A stretch of DNA of 54,101 nt from an uncultured Chelatococcus sp. (GCA_937863995.1 CALMIK010000030.1:1-54101); one strand, 5' to 3'; shown: positions 15,847 through 26,278, numbered from the stretch's first letter. Notes: generated by a model not told the origin, from the letters alone. Numbers and translations are program-made.

Positions 15847-16740
15847 TCACCTGATGTCCGCGATGGGCCGCATGTCGACCGATTGCCGGGTGAGATGCTC
15901 GCCCACGCTGCGCATGACGCCGCGCACGGGCGCGACGTCCGCATAGTCGCGCCCGGCTGCGATCACCACATGGTCTTCTCCCGCGCGGGTGGCGTTGGTG
16001 GGGTCATATTCCATGTATCCCGCCTCCCTGCCGCACCAGGCGCGAACCCAGGCGTGCATGGCGTCCGCTCCTTCGAGGCGCGGCCTGCCCGGCGGCGGGT
16101 CGGTGCGCAGGAAGCCGGATACGTAGCCTGCTGGAATGCCCACCGCCCGCAAGGCGACGATCATGATATGGGTGAAATCCTGGCAGACGCCGCGGCCCAG
16201 CGCGAACGAGGCAGAGGCCGGCGTATCCACGTTCGTCGCTTCCGGATCGTAAATCATGGTGCGATGCAGGGCCTCGCCCAGGCTGACCACGGCGTCCGCG
16301 ACGTCGGCGTCAGGCCCGATGACCGACCGCGCGAATGCGGCGATGGCGGGATCGGGCCGCGCACGCGGGGAGGGATCGATGAGATGGCAGGGCGAAAGGG
16401 GGCCGAGATCGCCGGTCGCCGACAGTTCGCGCGCCAGATCGGCCAGTCGCGCCGCGGCGCCCGAGGGGGCGGGCGAGGGCAGGCACGCGACACGCGCCTC
16501 CATCTCGAAGCGCATTTGGGAAATGGCGTTGCGATAGGCGATTTCCACGACATCGTTGCCGAAAAAATCGCTGCGCCCGTGTTGCTCGCCGGGGCGCGGC
16601 GTGATTGCGAGCGTGCTGTATTCCACCGACTGGCGATGCGGGATGGAAAGCGGCGACAGACGCAGCAGGTGGCGCCCCGAATCCACGGGGTGCGAATATT
16701 CGTAGTCGACGATGAGGCGGATATCGTATCGCATCGTCAT
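15847..16740 (-). CDS. transglutaminase-like protein (small, Anbu operon)
   Basis: The product is a 297-aa cytosolic papain-fold transglutaminase or protease-like protein, with an N-terminal bacterial transglutaminase domain (about 1-85) and a core holding Cys186 (GRGVCQDF), His229 (MHAWV) and Asp246 (EYDPTN), the catalytic triad. The ATG at 16740 overlaps the stop of the upstream fused ATP-grasp gene by one base (TGATG), implying translational coupling; an ATG at 16734 is an alternative. It is the last gene of the Anbu operon and is paralogous in domain to the N-terminal part of the 1114-aa protein. The substrate is unknown. Confidence 0.88.
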   Translation of the reverse strand: MTMRYDIRLIVDYEYSHPVDSGRHLLRLSPLSIPHRQSVEYSTLAITPRPGEQHGRSDFFGNDVVEIAYRNAISQMRFEMEARVACLPSPAPSGAAARLADLARELSATGDLGPLSPCHLIDPSPRARPDPAIAAFARSVIGPDADVADAVVSLGEALHRTMIYDPEATNVDTPASASFALGRGVCQDFTHIMIVALRAVGIPAGYVSGFLRTDPPPGRPRLEGADAMHAWVRAWCGREAGYMEYDPTNATRAGEDHVVIAAGRDYADVAPVRGVMRSVGEHLTRQSVDMRPIADIR

Positions 16741-18950
16741 CACTTCAGATAAGCGGCGGTCAGCAGGTCGGACAGCGACCGGATGCGGGCGGCGAAATCC
16801 GCCAGCCGCGCTCCGTCGAGCGAGCCGGTTTCGGAGGTTGCGACATCGGCGTGCAGAAGCATAGCCGCGCGTTCGAGATGGGTCAGCGGGGCGTCCGGGC
16901 CGGAGCCCGGCAGCGCGTCGATATGGGTATACAACTGCCGCAGCTGGAACAGCACGGACCGTGGGTTGAGCTGATCGAGCGCCAGCAGGTCGAGCACCGT
17001 GTCGCGGTTGGTGGCTACCGAGAAGCGCCGGCGATGGGACATGACGCTGTCGCCGACCTCGACCAGGACGTCGAGCGCGCCTTCGGGCGCATCCGGCCCC
17101 GCGAACCACGCCAGCGCATCCACCATGAACAGGCCGCGTTCCAGCGCGCGGCCCATGCTGAGAAAACGCCATCCCATCGACTGGTACATGTTTTCATGCA
17201 CGAGGCCGGAAAAACCGTTGATCTTGCGCAGCAGCACGCCTGTCATGTGGGCAGCGTCGGCGCCGGGCCGGATGCGCGGCGCGATGTCGCGCATGGTGCG
17301 CTCGAGATCGGCGAGCGCCATCCAGCCATCCACCGAGAAGCGCTCGCGCACCCGGGCGGCGCTGCCCAGCGCGCTGCGGATGGAACTTGAGACGCCCTCG
17401 GGAATGCCTTGATCCGGCCCGGAGCCGTAGCCCGCGAGAAAAGTCGCGAGATATTGCAACAGCTCCGATTCACGCGTGCCGGTTTCCATCAGCCGCACAT
17501 GCCACGCGCGCAGCAGCCGGATGACGAACTCTGCCCGCTCGATGTAGCGCCCAAGCCAGAACAGGTTTTCGGCGGCCCGCGAGGGTAGGTAGGGCGTGGT
17601 GCGCTGCGCGCCGACTGTCGAGGAAGCGATGAGGGTCTGTTTGTCGGCGTGTCCGTGGCTCATGATCCATACGTCCGCGGCCGCCTCTCCGTGCTGCATG
17701 GCCGGAAAGGCGCTGTCGCCTGCATCGCCGATGCGGGCGAAGCCGCCGGGCATGACGGTCCATCCCTGCGGCGTGCGGGCCAGGAACATCCGCAGCGCCA
17801 GCCGGCGAGGAACCAGATGACCGCCGCTGAATGCGGGAGTCGTCGACAAGGGCGCGTCGTCTGACGGGTCGCCGCGCAGTAGCAGGTCCTCGCCGCGCAG
17901 CGTCTCGCATATCCCGGGCAGGCAGGCGGAGAAACCCGGCGCTTCCACGGCGCCGGAGCCGAGCGCGTTGACCGTCGTCACGCCATGTCGCCGCACTGCG
18001 CCGACCAAGCCGGGCAGGCCGATGCGCGATGTCTCGTCCAGCTCCAGCGGGTCGATCCATGCCGCGTCGATGCGCCGCCACAGGACGGAGACCGGTTGAA
18101 GGCCCGAAATGGTACGCACCATGACCTGGCCGTCGCGAATCGTCAGATCCTCTCCCTCCACCAGCAGGAAGCCGAGATAGCGGGCGATGTAGGCGTGTTC
18201 GAAATAGGCCTCGTCGTGTCGTCCCGGCGTCAGGATGGCGATACGGCTGCCGTCGTTGCCCCGTTCGGCCTGCAAGGCGTCGCGGAAGGCGCGGAAGAAA
18301 CCGGCCAGCCGATGGACCTGGGTCCGGCTGAAAATATCGGGAAAAACCCGCGATGTGGCGATGCGCGTTTCGAGGGCGAAGCCTGCTCCCGAGGGCGCCT
18401 GCGTGCGGTCCGCCAGCACCTGCCATGCCCCGTTGGCCGCGCGTCCGAGGTCGAACGCCACGAAGTGCAGGAAATGGCCCGAGCGCGGCTTCGCGCCGAC
18501 GAGCGGGCGCAGCCATTCGGGATTGCCCGCCACCAGCGCGGGCGGAATCAGGCCCTGCGCGGCAAGACGGTTGCCGTCGTAGAGGTCGGCGAGAACGGCC
18601 TCGAGCACTTCCACCCGCTGTATCAGGCCGGTGGCGATGCCTTGCCATTCCGCTTCGTCCATCAGCACCGGCATGTGGCTCAGCGGCCAGTCGCGCTCGA
18701 CCGCCTCGGTCGCGCCGTACTGGCGGTGGAACATGCCCGTTTCGCGCAGGTACAGGTCGCCCCGCTCCATGCGCGCGCTGCGCTCGTTGCCGTCCATGAG
18801 AGCGATCCGGCCAAGCAGATCGCGCCAAATCGGGCGCGGATTGCCTTGCCCGTCCATCATCTCGTCGGGAACGCCCGGCTGGGGGCGGTAGTCGCGCAGC
18901 AGGCTCGCCAGCGGGCCGGCGAGATGTGCTGCGGGATCGGACGCGGTCAT
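16740..18950 (-). CDS. ATP-grasp / alpha-E fusion protein, ATP-grasp part apparently degenerate
   Basis: The 736-aa product joins a circularly permuted type-2 ATP-grasp region (about 1-465) to an alpha-E domain (about 485-730, beginning SRAAENLFWLGRYIERAEF). Conserved ATP-grasp blocks shared with the stand-alone paralogue (24407-25828) include LTPGRHDEAYFEHAYIAR and LWRRIDAAWIDPLEL. Between GED and MPGGFARI there are only 55 residues, against 115 in the paralogue. The missing segment contains the paralogue's LVVKEVNGSGGYGMLVG. The deletion is in frame. The protein may be a non-catalytic partner of the intact ATP-grasp, or may bind nucleotide differently. Start at the ATG 18950, 59 nt after the upstream gene. 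Confidence 0.85.
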   Translation of the reverse strand: MTASDPAAHLAGPLASLLRDYRPQPGVPDEMMDGQGNPRPIWRDLLGRIALMDGNERSARMERGDLYLRETGMFHRQYGATEAVERDWPLSHMPVLMDEAEWQGIATGLIQRVEVLEAVLADLYDGNRLAAQGLIPPALVAGNPEWLRPLVGAKPRSGHFLHFVAFDLGRAANGAWQVLADRTQAPSGAGFALETRIATSRVFPDIFSRTQVHRLAGFFRAFRDALQAERGNDGSRIAILTPGRHDEAYFEHAYIARYLGFLLVEGEDLTIRDGQVMVRTISGLQPVSVLWRRIDAAWIDPLELDETSRIGLPGLVGAVRRHGVTTVNALGSGAVEAPGFSACLPGICETLRGEDLLLRGDPSDDAPLSTTPAFSGGHLVPRRLALRMFLARTPQGWTVMPGGFARIGDAGDSAFPAMQHGEAAADVWIMSHGHADKQTLIASSTVGAQRTTPYLPSRAAENLFWLGRYIERAEFVIRLLRAWHVRLMETGTRESELLQYLATFLAGYGSGPDQGIPEGVSSSIRSALGSAARVRERFSVDGWMALADLERTMRDIAPRIRPGADAAHMTGVLLRKINGFSGLVHENMYQSMGWRFLSMGRALERGLFMVDALAWFAGPDAPEGALDVLVEVGDSVMSHRRRFSVATNRDTVLDLLALDQLNPRSVLFQLRQLYTHIDALPGSGPDAPLTHLERAAMLLHADVATSETGSLDGARLADFAARIRSLSDLLTAAYLK

Positions 18951-18969
18951 GTAACGTATCCGTGCATGC

Positions 18970-19010
18970 TTGAAAGCGTTTTTGCGTTTCCACGAAACGT
19001 CGAAATGCTT
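18970..19010 (-). repeat. dispersed CGTTTC hairpin-family repeat, copy 2
   Basis: Read on the minus strand this starts AAGCATTTCGACGTTTCGT and matches copy 1 (3739-3777) at about 36 of 40 positions. The core CGTTTC-gtg-GAAACG is a 6-bp hairpin, and the outer AAAGC/GCTTT can pair as well. It lies in the gap between the transglutaminase/DUF2126 gene and the fused ATP-grasp gene, so it is an intercistronic element. Confidence 0.55.
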
Positions 19011-22000
19011 TATCCGGCGGGACGGCGCAGGTCGAGCGTCATCGGAAACTCGGGATGCGTCGTCTCGGGCGCAGACCGGAGCAGGCCGGGCGTGTGGCCA
19101 TGCGCCTCGAAGCGCGCGAGCCGCCGCGCCTCGGCCTCGTTGGCGTTGACCGGGAAGGTCTCGTAATTGCGTCCTCCCGGGTGGGCGACATGATAGACGC
19201 ATCCGGCCAGCGCCCTTCCGGACCAGGTATCGACGATATCGAATGTCAGCGGTGCGTCGACCGGGTGCACGGGGTGAAGCGACTGGGCCGGCTTCCACGC
19301 CTTGAACCGCACCCCCGCGACGGCGACGCCGTTCGTTCCCGTCGGTTGCAGCGGAACGCGCCGCCCGTTGCAGGCAACGATGTAGCGCGTGGTATCGGCG
19401 GCCTCCAACTTCACCTGCAGTCTTTCCGTCGAGCTGTCGGCATAGCGCACGGTGCCGCCTATCGCGCCGGTTTCGCCGAGCACATGCCACGGTTCCAGCG
19501 CCTGCCTGAGTTCCAGCCGCACTCCCTCGCAGGCGATCTCGCCGCAGAAGGGGAAGCGGAATTCGGCCTGCGCCTCGAACCACTCGTCGCGCAGGTTGAA
19601 TCCGTGCCGGGCGAGATCCGCCAGCACATCGCGAAAATCCTCCCCGACGTAATGCGGCAGCATGAAGCGGTCATGCAGCGCCGTGCCCCAGCGTGTGAAC
19701 GCGCCGTCCAGCGGGTGGTTCCACAGGCGCGCGATGATCGTGCGGATCAGCAGTTGCTGCGCGAGGCTCATGCGCGGGTCCGGCGGCATCTCGAAGCCGC
19801 GAAACTCGACGAGGCCCAGCCGGCCTGTCGGCCCGTCCGGCGAATACAGCTTGTCGATACAGATCTCGGTCCGGTGGGTGTTGCCGGTGACGTCGACCAG
19901 CAGGTTGCGCAGCAGCCGGTCCACGAGCCACGGCGGCGGCGGCTTGCCGCTATCGGGCGCGGGGATCTGCGCGAGGGCGATTTCCAGTTCGTACAGGCTG
20001 TCGTGCCGTCCCTCGTCGATGCGCGGCGCCTGCGATGTCGGGCCGATGAACAGGCCCGAGAACAGGTAGGACAACGAGGGATGGCGCTGCCAGTAGAGAA
20101 CGAGGCTCGCCAGCAGGTCCGGACGGCGCAGGAAGGGGCTGTCGAGCGGCGTCGCGCCCCCCACCACCACATGGTTGCCCCCGCCGGTGCCGGTATGCTT
20201 GCCGTCGATCATGAATTTTTCCGCGCCGAGCCGCGATTGCCGCGCCTCCTCGTACACGCCCTGCGTGATGGCCACGCACTCCTCCCACGACGTGGCGGGA
20301 TGGATGTTCACCTCGATCACGCCCGGGTCCGGCGCCACGCGGATGACGTTCAGCCGGGGATCGTGCGGCGGCGCGTAGCCTTCCAGGTGGACTGGCAGGC
20401 CGGTGCGCGTGGCCGCCGCTTCCGCCGCAGTGACGAGTTCCAGATAATCCTCCAGGCTGGCCACGGGCGGCAGGAACACGCACAGCCGGCCCGCGCGCGG
20501 CTCCACCGATATCGCGGTGCGCACCACGCCGTCGATCGGCGACAGGTGTTGTTCCACCAGCGCCTGTCCTGCTTCCGGGGCCGCGATGTGGGCCACCGGT
20601 TGCGGCCGCTGCTCGGAGGGGGATTCCACTTCCGGCAGGGGCCCACGTGGTTGCGTGGGGTCGGCTGGCGTGATGTGGGGATAGCGCGTCTCTGGTACAT
20701 GGGGCAGCGCGCCGAGCGGCAGCCGATAGCCAACCGCGCTGTCGCCGGGCATGAGAAAGAGATGCCCGCGCCGCGTGCGCCACTTTTCCGATGTCCAGCC
20801 GGAGGCCGCCTTGCCCTGCCAGCGCTGCACTGGCAGCACGAAGCCTTTCGGCGTCGTCAGGCCGTGGCTGAAAACGGAGGCGATGCGGCTGCGCTCTTCC
20901 GGGTCCTTCAGGCGGGAATCGGTCGGGGTCACGTTGTCGGGCAGCCTGGCTTCACGCAGCAACCATTCGGCCGGATCTTCGTAGGCGGGGGCGACGAAAT
21001 CGGCGGACAGGCCGAGTTCGCCGGCGAAGGCGGCAAGGTATTGCCGTGCGTCGTCCGGTTCGAGTTCGGCGGCGGGTCCGCCCTCCGCCGGCTGGCCGGT
21101 GTCCGCCGCCTCGCAGGCGATCAGGCCGGCGTCGCGCCACACGGGCTTGCCGTCGCGGCGCCAGTAGAGCGAAAAGGTCCAGCGCGGCAGGCTCTCGCCC
21201 GGATACCATTTGCCCTGTCCGTGATGCAGCAGGCCGCCGGGGGCGAAGCGATCGCGCAGCCGCCGCACCAGCGTGTCCGCCAGCGCGCGCTTGTCCGGGC
21301 CGATGGCGGCGCCGTTCCATTCGTCGCTCTCGAAATCGTCGATCGACACGAACGTCGGCTCGCCGCCCATGGTGAGCCGGACGTCGCCAGCCGCAAGAAC
21401 GGCATCGACCTTTCTGCCCTCGGCATCGAGCGCCTGCCAGCTTTCCTCCGGGAAGGGTTTCGTGATGCGCGGATGCTCGGCGAGGCGCGTTACCTGCATG
21501 TCGAAGGAAAAGTCCACTTCCGCATAGCTCGCCACGCCGGAAATGGGTGCCGCGTTGCGGTAGTGGGGCGTGGCGGCGAGAGGAATATGGCTTTCGCCCA
21601 CCAGGAGGCCGGAGGTGGGGTCGAGCCCGATCCACCCGGCGCCGGGAATATAGGCTTCCACCCAGGCGTGCAGATCGGTGAAGTCGTGGTCGGTGCCGGC
21701 TGGTCCGTCGATGGCGACGAGATCGGGCTTGAGCTGGATCAGGTAGCCGGAAACGAAACGCGCGGCGATGCCAAGATGGCGCAGCACCTGCACGAACAGC
21801 CAGCCTGAATCGCGGCACGATCCCGTGCCACGGGTCAGCGTCTCCTCCGGCGTCTGCACGCCGGGCTCCATGCGGATGACGTAGCCGATCTCCGATGCGA
21901 TGCGCTGGTTGAGCGACACGAGGAAATCGGTGATGCGCATGCGCTCGCGCGGGATGGAGGCGAGAAACGACCGGAAGCGCGCGCCTTCGGGTTCGGTCGC

Positions 22001-22354
22001 CAGATAGATCGACAGATCCTGCCCGATATCCTGCGAATAGGAGAACGGCCAGTGTTCCGCCGTTTGCTCGACGAAGAAGTCGAAGGGGTTGTACACGGTC
22101 ATGTCCGCGACCAGATCGACCTCGATGCGCAGTTCCCGCACCGGCTCCGGGAACACGAACCGGGCCAGCCAGTTGCCGTAGACATCCTGCTGGTGATTGA
22201 CGAAATGCGGCTGCGGCCCGACCTTCAGCGCGTGCGAGATGATCCGCGTCCGGCTGTGCGGGGCAGGGCGCAGGCGAATGACCTGCGGACCCAGCGTGAC
22301 CGGACGATCGTACCTGTAATGCGTCAGATGGCGTATGGCCGCCTTGATGCTCAT
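19010..22354 (-). CDS. transglutaminase-DUF2126 giant protein (Anbu operon)
   Basis: The product is a 1114-aa cytosolic protein. It has an N-terminal bacterial transglutaminase domain (about 1-85) and a transglutaminase core with Cys180 (GTGSCRDSG), His229 (LHAWVEAY) and Asp245 (GLDPTSG). From about residue 300 to the end is the long DUF2126 region, which includes [11 protein letters not shown] and a His/Gly-rich [16 protein letters not shown] that could bind a metal or phosphate. The ATG at 22354 has GGGAGG 6 nt upstream. In known loci this family occurs with alpha-E and permuted ATP-grasp genes and has been predicted to act in peptide ligation and cleavage; no activity is proven from sequence. 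Confidence 0.9.
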   Translation of the reverse strand: MSIKAAIRHLTHYRYDRPVTLGPQVIRLRPAPHSRTRIISHALKVGPQPHFVNHQQDVYGNWLARFVFPEPVRELRIEVDLVADMTVYNPFDFFVEQTAEHWPFSYSQDIGQDLSIYLATEPEGARFRSFLASIPRERMRITDFLVSLNQRIASEIGYVIRMEPGVQTPEETLTRGTGSCRDSGWLFVQVLRHLGIAARFVSGYLIQLKPDLVAIDGPAGTDHDFTDLHAWVEAYIPGAGWIGLDPTSGLLVGESHIPLAATPHYRNAAPISGVASYAEVDFSFDMQVTRLAEHPRITKPFPEESWQALDAEGRKVDAVLAAGDVRLTMGGEPTFVSIDDFESDEWNGAAIGPDKRALADTLVRRLRDRFAPGGLLHHGQGKWYPGESLPRWTFSLYWRRDGKPVWRDAGLIACEAADTGQPAEGGPAAELEPDDARQYLAAFAGELGLSADFVAPAYEDPAEWLLREARLPDNVTPTDSRLKDPEERSRIASVFSHGLTTPKGFVLPVQRWQGKAASGWTSEKWRTRRGHLFLMPGDSAVGYRLPLGALPHVPETRYPHITPADPTQPRGPLPEVESPSEQRPQPVAHIAAPEAGQALVEQHLSPIDGVVRTAISVEPRAGRLCVFLPPVASLEDYLELVTAAEAAATRTGLPVHLEGYAPPHDPRLNVIRVAPDPGVIEVNIHPATSWEECVAITQGVYEEARQSRLGAEKFMIDGKHTGTGGGNHVVVGGATPLDSPFLRRPDLLASLVLYWQRHPSLSYLFSGLFIGPTSQAPRIDEGRHDSLYELEIALAQIPAPDSGKPPPPWLVDRLLRNLLVDVTGNTHRTEICIDKLYSPDGPTGRLGLVEFRGFEMPPDPRMSLAQQLLIRTIIARLWNHPLDGAFTRWGTALHDRFMLPHYVGEDFRDVLADLARHGFNLRDEWFEAQAEFRFPFCGEIACEGVRLELRQALEPWHVLGETGAIGGTVRYADSSTERLQVKLEAADTTRYIVACNGRRVPLQPTGTNGVAVAGVRFKAWKPAQSLHPVHPVDAPLTFDIVDTWSGRALAGCVYHVAHPGGRNYETFPVNANEAEARRLARFEAHGHTPGLLRSAPETTHPEFPMTLDLRRPAG

Positions 22355-22376
22355 GCCGGGCCTCCCTTTCAAGATG

Positions 22377-22406
22377 GACCGGGCGGGCCAAATGTCCTGC
22401 CCGGTC
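22377..22406. other. intercistronic hairpin upstream of the DUF2126 gene
   Basis: GACCGGGCGGG (22377-22387) and CCTGCCCGGTC (22396-22406) pair over 11 positions with one G-T wobble and an 8-nt loop. It lies between anbu and the transglutaminase-DUF2126 ribosome-binding site. No T-run follows, so it is more likely an mRNA-stability or processing element than a terminator. Confidence 0.4.
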
Positions 22407-22521
22407 TTGCCAGCGGAAAAAGCAAGGCGCATGCCAACGGCCGCAGGCTTGTTCGCCATGCGCCGGAAGGGCGGCGCCACGGGCGCGCCTGCCGGAAATT
22501 CAGGCAGCGCGCCGCTCGTGT

Positions 22522-23259
22522 CTAGAAATAGGGCGGATTGGGAATGGCCCTGTGGGCCGCCCTGAGCGCAGCGGACCAGCGGTCGCTGAGATCGCGGAAA
22601 TAGTGATCGTCGGCCTCGACGCGGCAGCTCGTCTCCGGCGCGAGCGCGCCGCGCCGCACCGTCACCAGATCCAGCGGCAGCCCGACGCCGATGTTCGACC
22701 GCAGGGTTGAATCCATCGAAATGAGACCGAGTTTCAGCGCCTCGTGCAGGCCGGTTTCGAAAGTGATGGAACGATCGAGTATCGGCTTGCCGTACTTGTG
22801 CTCTCCGATCTGCAGAAACGGTGTCTCCGGTCCGCAGGCGATGAAGTTGCCGGCGGCGTAAATCATGAAGAGACGCAGATCCTCGCCGCCGACCTGCCCG
22901 CCGAGAAGAAAGGTGACATCCGCCGCGACATTGGCGCGCGTGAGCGCGTCGCCCTGTTCCGCGTTGAGCTGCTGCACCGCGCGGCCGATGAGCTGCGCCG
23001 CGTGGAAGGTCGACGGCATGTCGACGAGACGCTCCCGTTCGCCGGTTTGCGGATTGACGAGCCCTTCCTCGAGCAGGTGGATGACGGATTGCGACACCGA
23101 GAGGTTGCCCGCCGTCGCGACGGTGAAGATCTTCTCGCCCGGAACCGAAAACAGGAACAGCTTGCGGTATATCGAGACGTTATCGACCCCCGCGTTGGTG
23201 CGCGTGTCGGCGATCATCACCAGTCCGTCCCGCACGCATATGCCTACGCAATAAGTCAT
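22522..23259 (-). CDS. Anbu, ancestral bacterial proteasome-type peptidase
   Basis: The product is a 245-aa Ntn-hydrolase of the Anbu family, a self-compartmentalising proteasome relative. The sequence starts [20 protein letters not shown], so removal of Met exposes Thr as the nucleophile, with no propeptide, as in Anbu. [11 protein letters not shown] and [18 protein letters not shown] are typical of the family. The ATG at 23259 has GGAG about 9 nt upstream. It lies between the alpha-E gene and the transglutaminase-DUF2126 gene, the standard Anbu neighbourhood. It probably degrades peptides or products made by the neighbouring ligase-like enzymes; the substrate is unknown. Confidence 0.93.
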   Translation of the reverse strand: MTYCVGICVRDGLVMIADTRTNAGVDNVSIYRKLFLFSVPGEKIFTVATAGNLSVSQSVIHLLEEGLVNPQTGERERLVDMPSTFHAAQLIGRAVQQLNAEQGDALTRANVAADVTFLLGGQVGGEDLRLFMIYAAGNFIACGPETPFLQIGEHKYGKPILDRSITFETGLHEALKLGLISMDSTLRSNIGVGLPLDLVTVRRGALAPETSCRVEADDHYFRDLSDRWSAALRAAHRAIPNPPYF

Positions 23260-23346
23260 TCTGAGCCGCTCCGTGGTGGTGCCCGCAAGCCTGTCCGCAA
23301 GGTTATCTCAAAGCCGCCGGCAGGGAGGCCGGGGCGGTTGCCGCTT

Positions 23347-24357
23347 TCATGCATCGTGCGCCGCGTCCCGCACGAGTTCCGCCGGCGCGCTTGGGGCAGG
23401 GTGTGCCGGCGCCTGGGTAATCAGGTATTCTTGCGCGATGCTGTCGCCGAGTTTGTTGTTGCGGCCGATGAACGCGGTGATGAACTCGTGCAGTCCTTCC
23501 TGGAAAAGGCGCTCGATTTGCTGCCCGCGCAATTCGGCGAGCGTCTCCCGCGCCACCGGCTGCGCGGCCCCGGACTGGCCGTATCTGTCTTCCAGCAGAT
23601 CGAGATATTGCGTCAACACCTCGTAACAGCTCGTCAGCGATCGGGGCATCTGACGGTTGAGGATAAGCAGGTCCGCGACGAGCCACGGCTTGATGCTTTC
23701 CCGATAGACCCAGTGGTAGGCAGTCAGGGCCGACACCTCGCGCAGGATCGCGCTCCACTGGAAGTAATCCAGCCCGCCACCGACGGCTTCGCTGGGTGGA
23801 AGCAGCAGGTGGTACTTCACGTCGAGAATGCGAGCGGTGTTGTCGGCGCGTTCGATCGATCCGCCGATGCGGGTGAAATAATAGGCGTCATTGCGCAGCA
23901 TGGTGCGGTGCGCGGCGCCTTCAAAGCTTTGGGCAACGTTCTTCACCCACGATATGAAACGGGAAAAGGCATCCCTGTCCATGTCCCGCCCGGTGCCCTC
24001 CTTCAGTTCCAGCCATGCGTCGTTGATGACCTCCCACATCTCGCTGGTCAGCGCGGTGCGCACGGCGCGGGCGTTGTTGCGCGCGGTCGTCAGGCAGTTG
24101 CTGATGGATGACGGATTGGCGGTGTTGAAGGCGATGAAGTCGCGCACCGTCCTTTCGTCGACGCGGTCGTAGAGCGTGCGGAAGAGCTGGATGCCGCCGG
24201 TGGACGCGATAGCCCCGTCCCATGCGCTTCCCCTGCCGGCGTAGTTTGCCGGCAGTGCCGAAAGCCTTATGCAGGCATCAAGAATTCTCGCCTGAAAATC
24301 GGCGCGTTCAAGGTATCTGGAGCTCCAGTATATGTTTTCTGCCGTGCGTGATAGCAT
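23347..24357 (-). CDS. alpha-E domain protein
   Basis: The product is a 336-aa, predominantly helical protein of the alpha-E family (DUF403). It starts MLSRTAENIYWSSRYLERAD, the family signature. The ATG at 24357 has AGGTGG 5 nt upstream; a GTG three codons earlier (24366) is less likely because it overlaps that site. Its domain is paralogous to the C-terminal half of the fusion protein at 16740-18950. It lies between the stand-alone ATP-grasp gene and anbu. The function is unknown; it is usually found with permuted ATP-grasp proteins and may form a complex with them. Confidence 0.9.
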   Translation of the reverse strand: MLSRTAENIYWSSRYLERADFQARILDACIRLSALPANYAGRGSAWDGAIASTGGIQLFRTLYDRVDERTVRDFIAFNTANPSSISNCLTTARNNARAVRTALTSEMWEVINDAWLELKEGTGRDMDRDAFSRFISWVKNVAQSFEGAAHRTMLRNDAYYFTRIGGSIERADNTARILDVKYHLLLPPSEAVGGGLDYFQWSAILREVSALTAYHWVYRESIKPWLVADLLILNRQMPRSLTSCYEVLTQYLDLLEDRYGQSGAAQPVARETLAELRGQQIERLFQEGLHEFITAFIGRNNKLGDSIAQEYLITQAPAHPAPSAPAELVRDAAHDA

Positions 24358-24406
24358 TGTAGCCACCTATCGTAAAAATAATGACTATGTGAATGCTTAT
24401 TTCTAT

Positions 24407-25828
24407 TTAATCATCGATAACCCATGTGTCCTTTGTTCCGCCGCCCTGGCTGGAATTGACGATGAGCGATCCCTCCTTGAGGGCGACGCGCGTCAACCCG
24501 CCGGGAACGACCTGGATGCCGTCGGCGCCCGAGAGCACGAACGGACGCAGGTCGATGTGGCGCGGGGCGATGCCGGAGCTGACGAAGGTCGGGCAGGTCG
24601 ATAGCGCAAGCGTCGGTTGGGCTATGAACTTGTCCGGCGCATGCTGCAGTTTCCGCCGGAACAGCTCGATCTCGGCGCGCGTGGCGGCCGGCCCCACGAG
24701 CATGCCGTAGCCGCCGGAGCCGTTCACTTCCTTGACGACCAGTTCCGGGAGATGGTCGAGAACGTAGGCGAGCGCGTCCGGCTCGCGGCAGCGCCATGTC
24801 GGAACGTTGCCCAGCAGCGCATCCTCGCCGGTGAAAAAGCGAATGATGTCGGGCATATAGCTGTAGATGGCCTTGTCATCGGCCACTCCGGTTCCCACCG
24901 CATTCGTCAGCGTGACGTTGCCGGCGAGGTACGCATCCATGAGGCCGGGCACGCCCAGAATGGAATCCGGCCTGAAGGCGAGGGGGTCGAGATAATCGTC
25001 GTCGATACGCCTGTAGATCACGTCGACCTGGCGCAAACCCTGCGTCGTGCGCATGTAGACCACGTCGTCGCGCACGATGAGATCGCGGCCCTCCACCAGC
25101 TCGACCCCGAGCTTGTCCGCGAGGAACGAGTGCTCGTAGAAGGCCGAGTTGTATTGTCCCGGCGTCAGCAGCACGGTTGTCGGGATGGCCGACGCCCCGG
25201 CGGGCGCCACCGATTGCAGCGTCGCCAGCAGCGCCTCGGGGTAGACTTCCACCGGCGCGATCCTGTGAGATGCGAAAAGCTCTGGGAACAGCCGCATCAT
25301 CGCTTCGCGGTTTTCCAGCATGTAGGAAACGCCGGAAGGCGTGCGGACATTGTCCTCCAGCACGCAGAAGTCGTCTTCTCCCATGCGGACGATGTCGATG
25401 CCCGCTATGTGCACGTATAGACCGTGCGGCACGGCGCATCCCGCCATGCGCGGGCAATAGCCGGGATTGCCGTCGATCAGCTCGGCGGGCACGATGCCCG
25501 CCCGAATGCACTCGCCGGCGCCGTAAACATCCGCCAGAAACATGTTCAGGGCGGTAACGCGCTGCCGCAGTCCCTGTTCGAGAACGGACCATTCGGAGCG
25601 TTTCAGGATACGCGGGATGATGTCGAACGGGATGATGCGCTCGTTGGCCTCAGCCTTGCCGTAGACTGAAAACGTGATACCGATGCGCCGAAAAAACAGT
25701 TCCGCCTGACTGTGGCGCATGGCGAACTGTTCGCATGACGTCGTCTCCAGCCAATGTTGCAGGGCTTCATAAGGCGCTCTCGTTCCGCTTGCGCCGGAAA
25801 CACCGTACATTTCGTCGAAAGCCACCAT
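24407..25828 (-). CDS. circularly permuted type-2 ATP-grasp protein (stand-alone, intact)
   Basis: The product is a 473-aa predicted ATP-dependent carboxylate-amine ligase of the permuted ATP-grasp group (DUF404/407). Visible blocks are LEDNVRTPSGVSYMLENRE, LLTPGQYNSAFYEHSFLA, VIYRRIDDDYLDPL, then LVVKEVNGSGGYGMLVG with a candidate ATP-binding Lys, and IDLRPFVL with VVPGGLTRVA near the C-terminus. The ATG at 25828 has GGAGGG 5 nt upstream. It is the first gene of the Anbu operon. It probably makes an amide or peptide bond; the substrate is unknown. Confidence 0.9.
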   Translation of the reverse strand: MVAFDEMYGVSGASGTRAPYEALQHWLETTSCEQFAMRHSQAELFFRRIGITFSVYGKAEANERIIPFDIIPRILKRSEWSVLEQGLRQRVTALNMFLADVYGAGECIRAGIVPAELIDGNPGYCPRMAGCAVPHGLYVHIAGIDIVRMGEDDFCVLEDNVRTPSGVSYMLENREAMMRLFPELFASHRIAPVEVYPEALLATLQSVAPAGASAIPTTVLLTPGQYNSAFYEHSFLADKLGVELVEGRDLIVRDDVVYMRTTQGLRQVDVIYRRIDDDYLDPLAFRPDSILGVPGLMDAYLAGNVTLTNAVGTGVADDKAIYSYMPDIIRFFTGEDALLGNVPTWRCREPDALAYVLDHLPELVVKEVNGSGGYGMLVGPAATRAEIELFRRKLQHAPDKFIAQPTLALSTCPTFVSSGIAPRHIDLRPFVLSGADGIQVVPGGLTRVALKEGSLIVNSSQGGGTKDTWVIDD

Positions 25829-26278
25829 CGCATCCCTCCGTCGTGATGGCGCTGCTGCGCCCGGCGTGGTGAACCAAGCAAGAGCCGCGCCAAATGCCGG
25901 CGCGCTCTCCTGTTTGGCTCTCGCTAACGGTGTTTTTCGGCTCGGGCGAATGCGGGAACTCTCTCGCCTCAGGAATTCCGGCATGGGAGATGCATGAATA
26001 TTAATCAGCGGGGTGACAATATTGCCGTATGCCAACGCGCGCAGTCACATCATCTATCGCTGCAACGTCGCCCGGAAGCGCCCGTGTCGAGTTGAGCTTG
26101 CGGATGCCGCATGCTTGCCGGGAAAGCGGCTTTGCGCTGCTATCGACAAACTACGACGATTGTGCCTATCAAACGGTTGCTTGTCTGCCTGCCGGCCGAG
26201 ATGTCGCGGGCGAGGCATGACGTTGGTTCACGGCCGTTCCACCGGCCAGACGGAGTGCGGAGGGAGATGGGTCCCGCT
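25829..26278. promoter_or_regulatory. divergent region between Anbu operon and tetR
   Basis: This 450-nt gap must contain the Anbu operon promoter (minus) and the tetR promoter (plus). Two AATATT palindromes, 25997-26002 and 26018-26023, lie 21 bp apart (two helical turns), the second within CAATATTG. They are candidate binding sites. No gene was recognised; the frames open on the plus strand here are extensions of tetR without ribosome-binding sites. Confidence 0.4.

Noticed and set aside
16740..18950. Frameshift as the explanation for the short ATP-grasp domain
   Set aside because: The reading frame is continuous, both flanks align to the paralogue, and no remnant of the missing segment is visible in the other frames at the junction.
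19055..21808. 917-codon plus-strand open frame
   Set aside because: Antisense to the transglutaminase-DUF2126 gene; low-complexity Arg/Gly/Ala translation with no motif.
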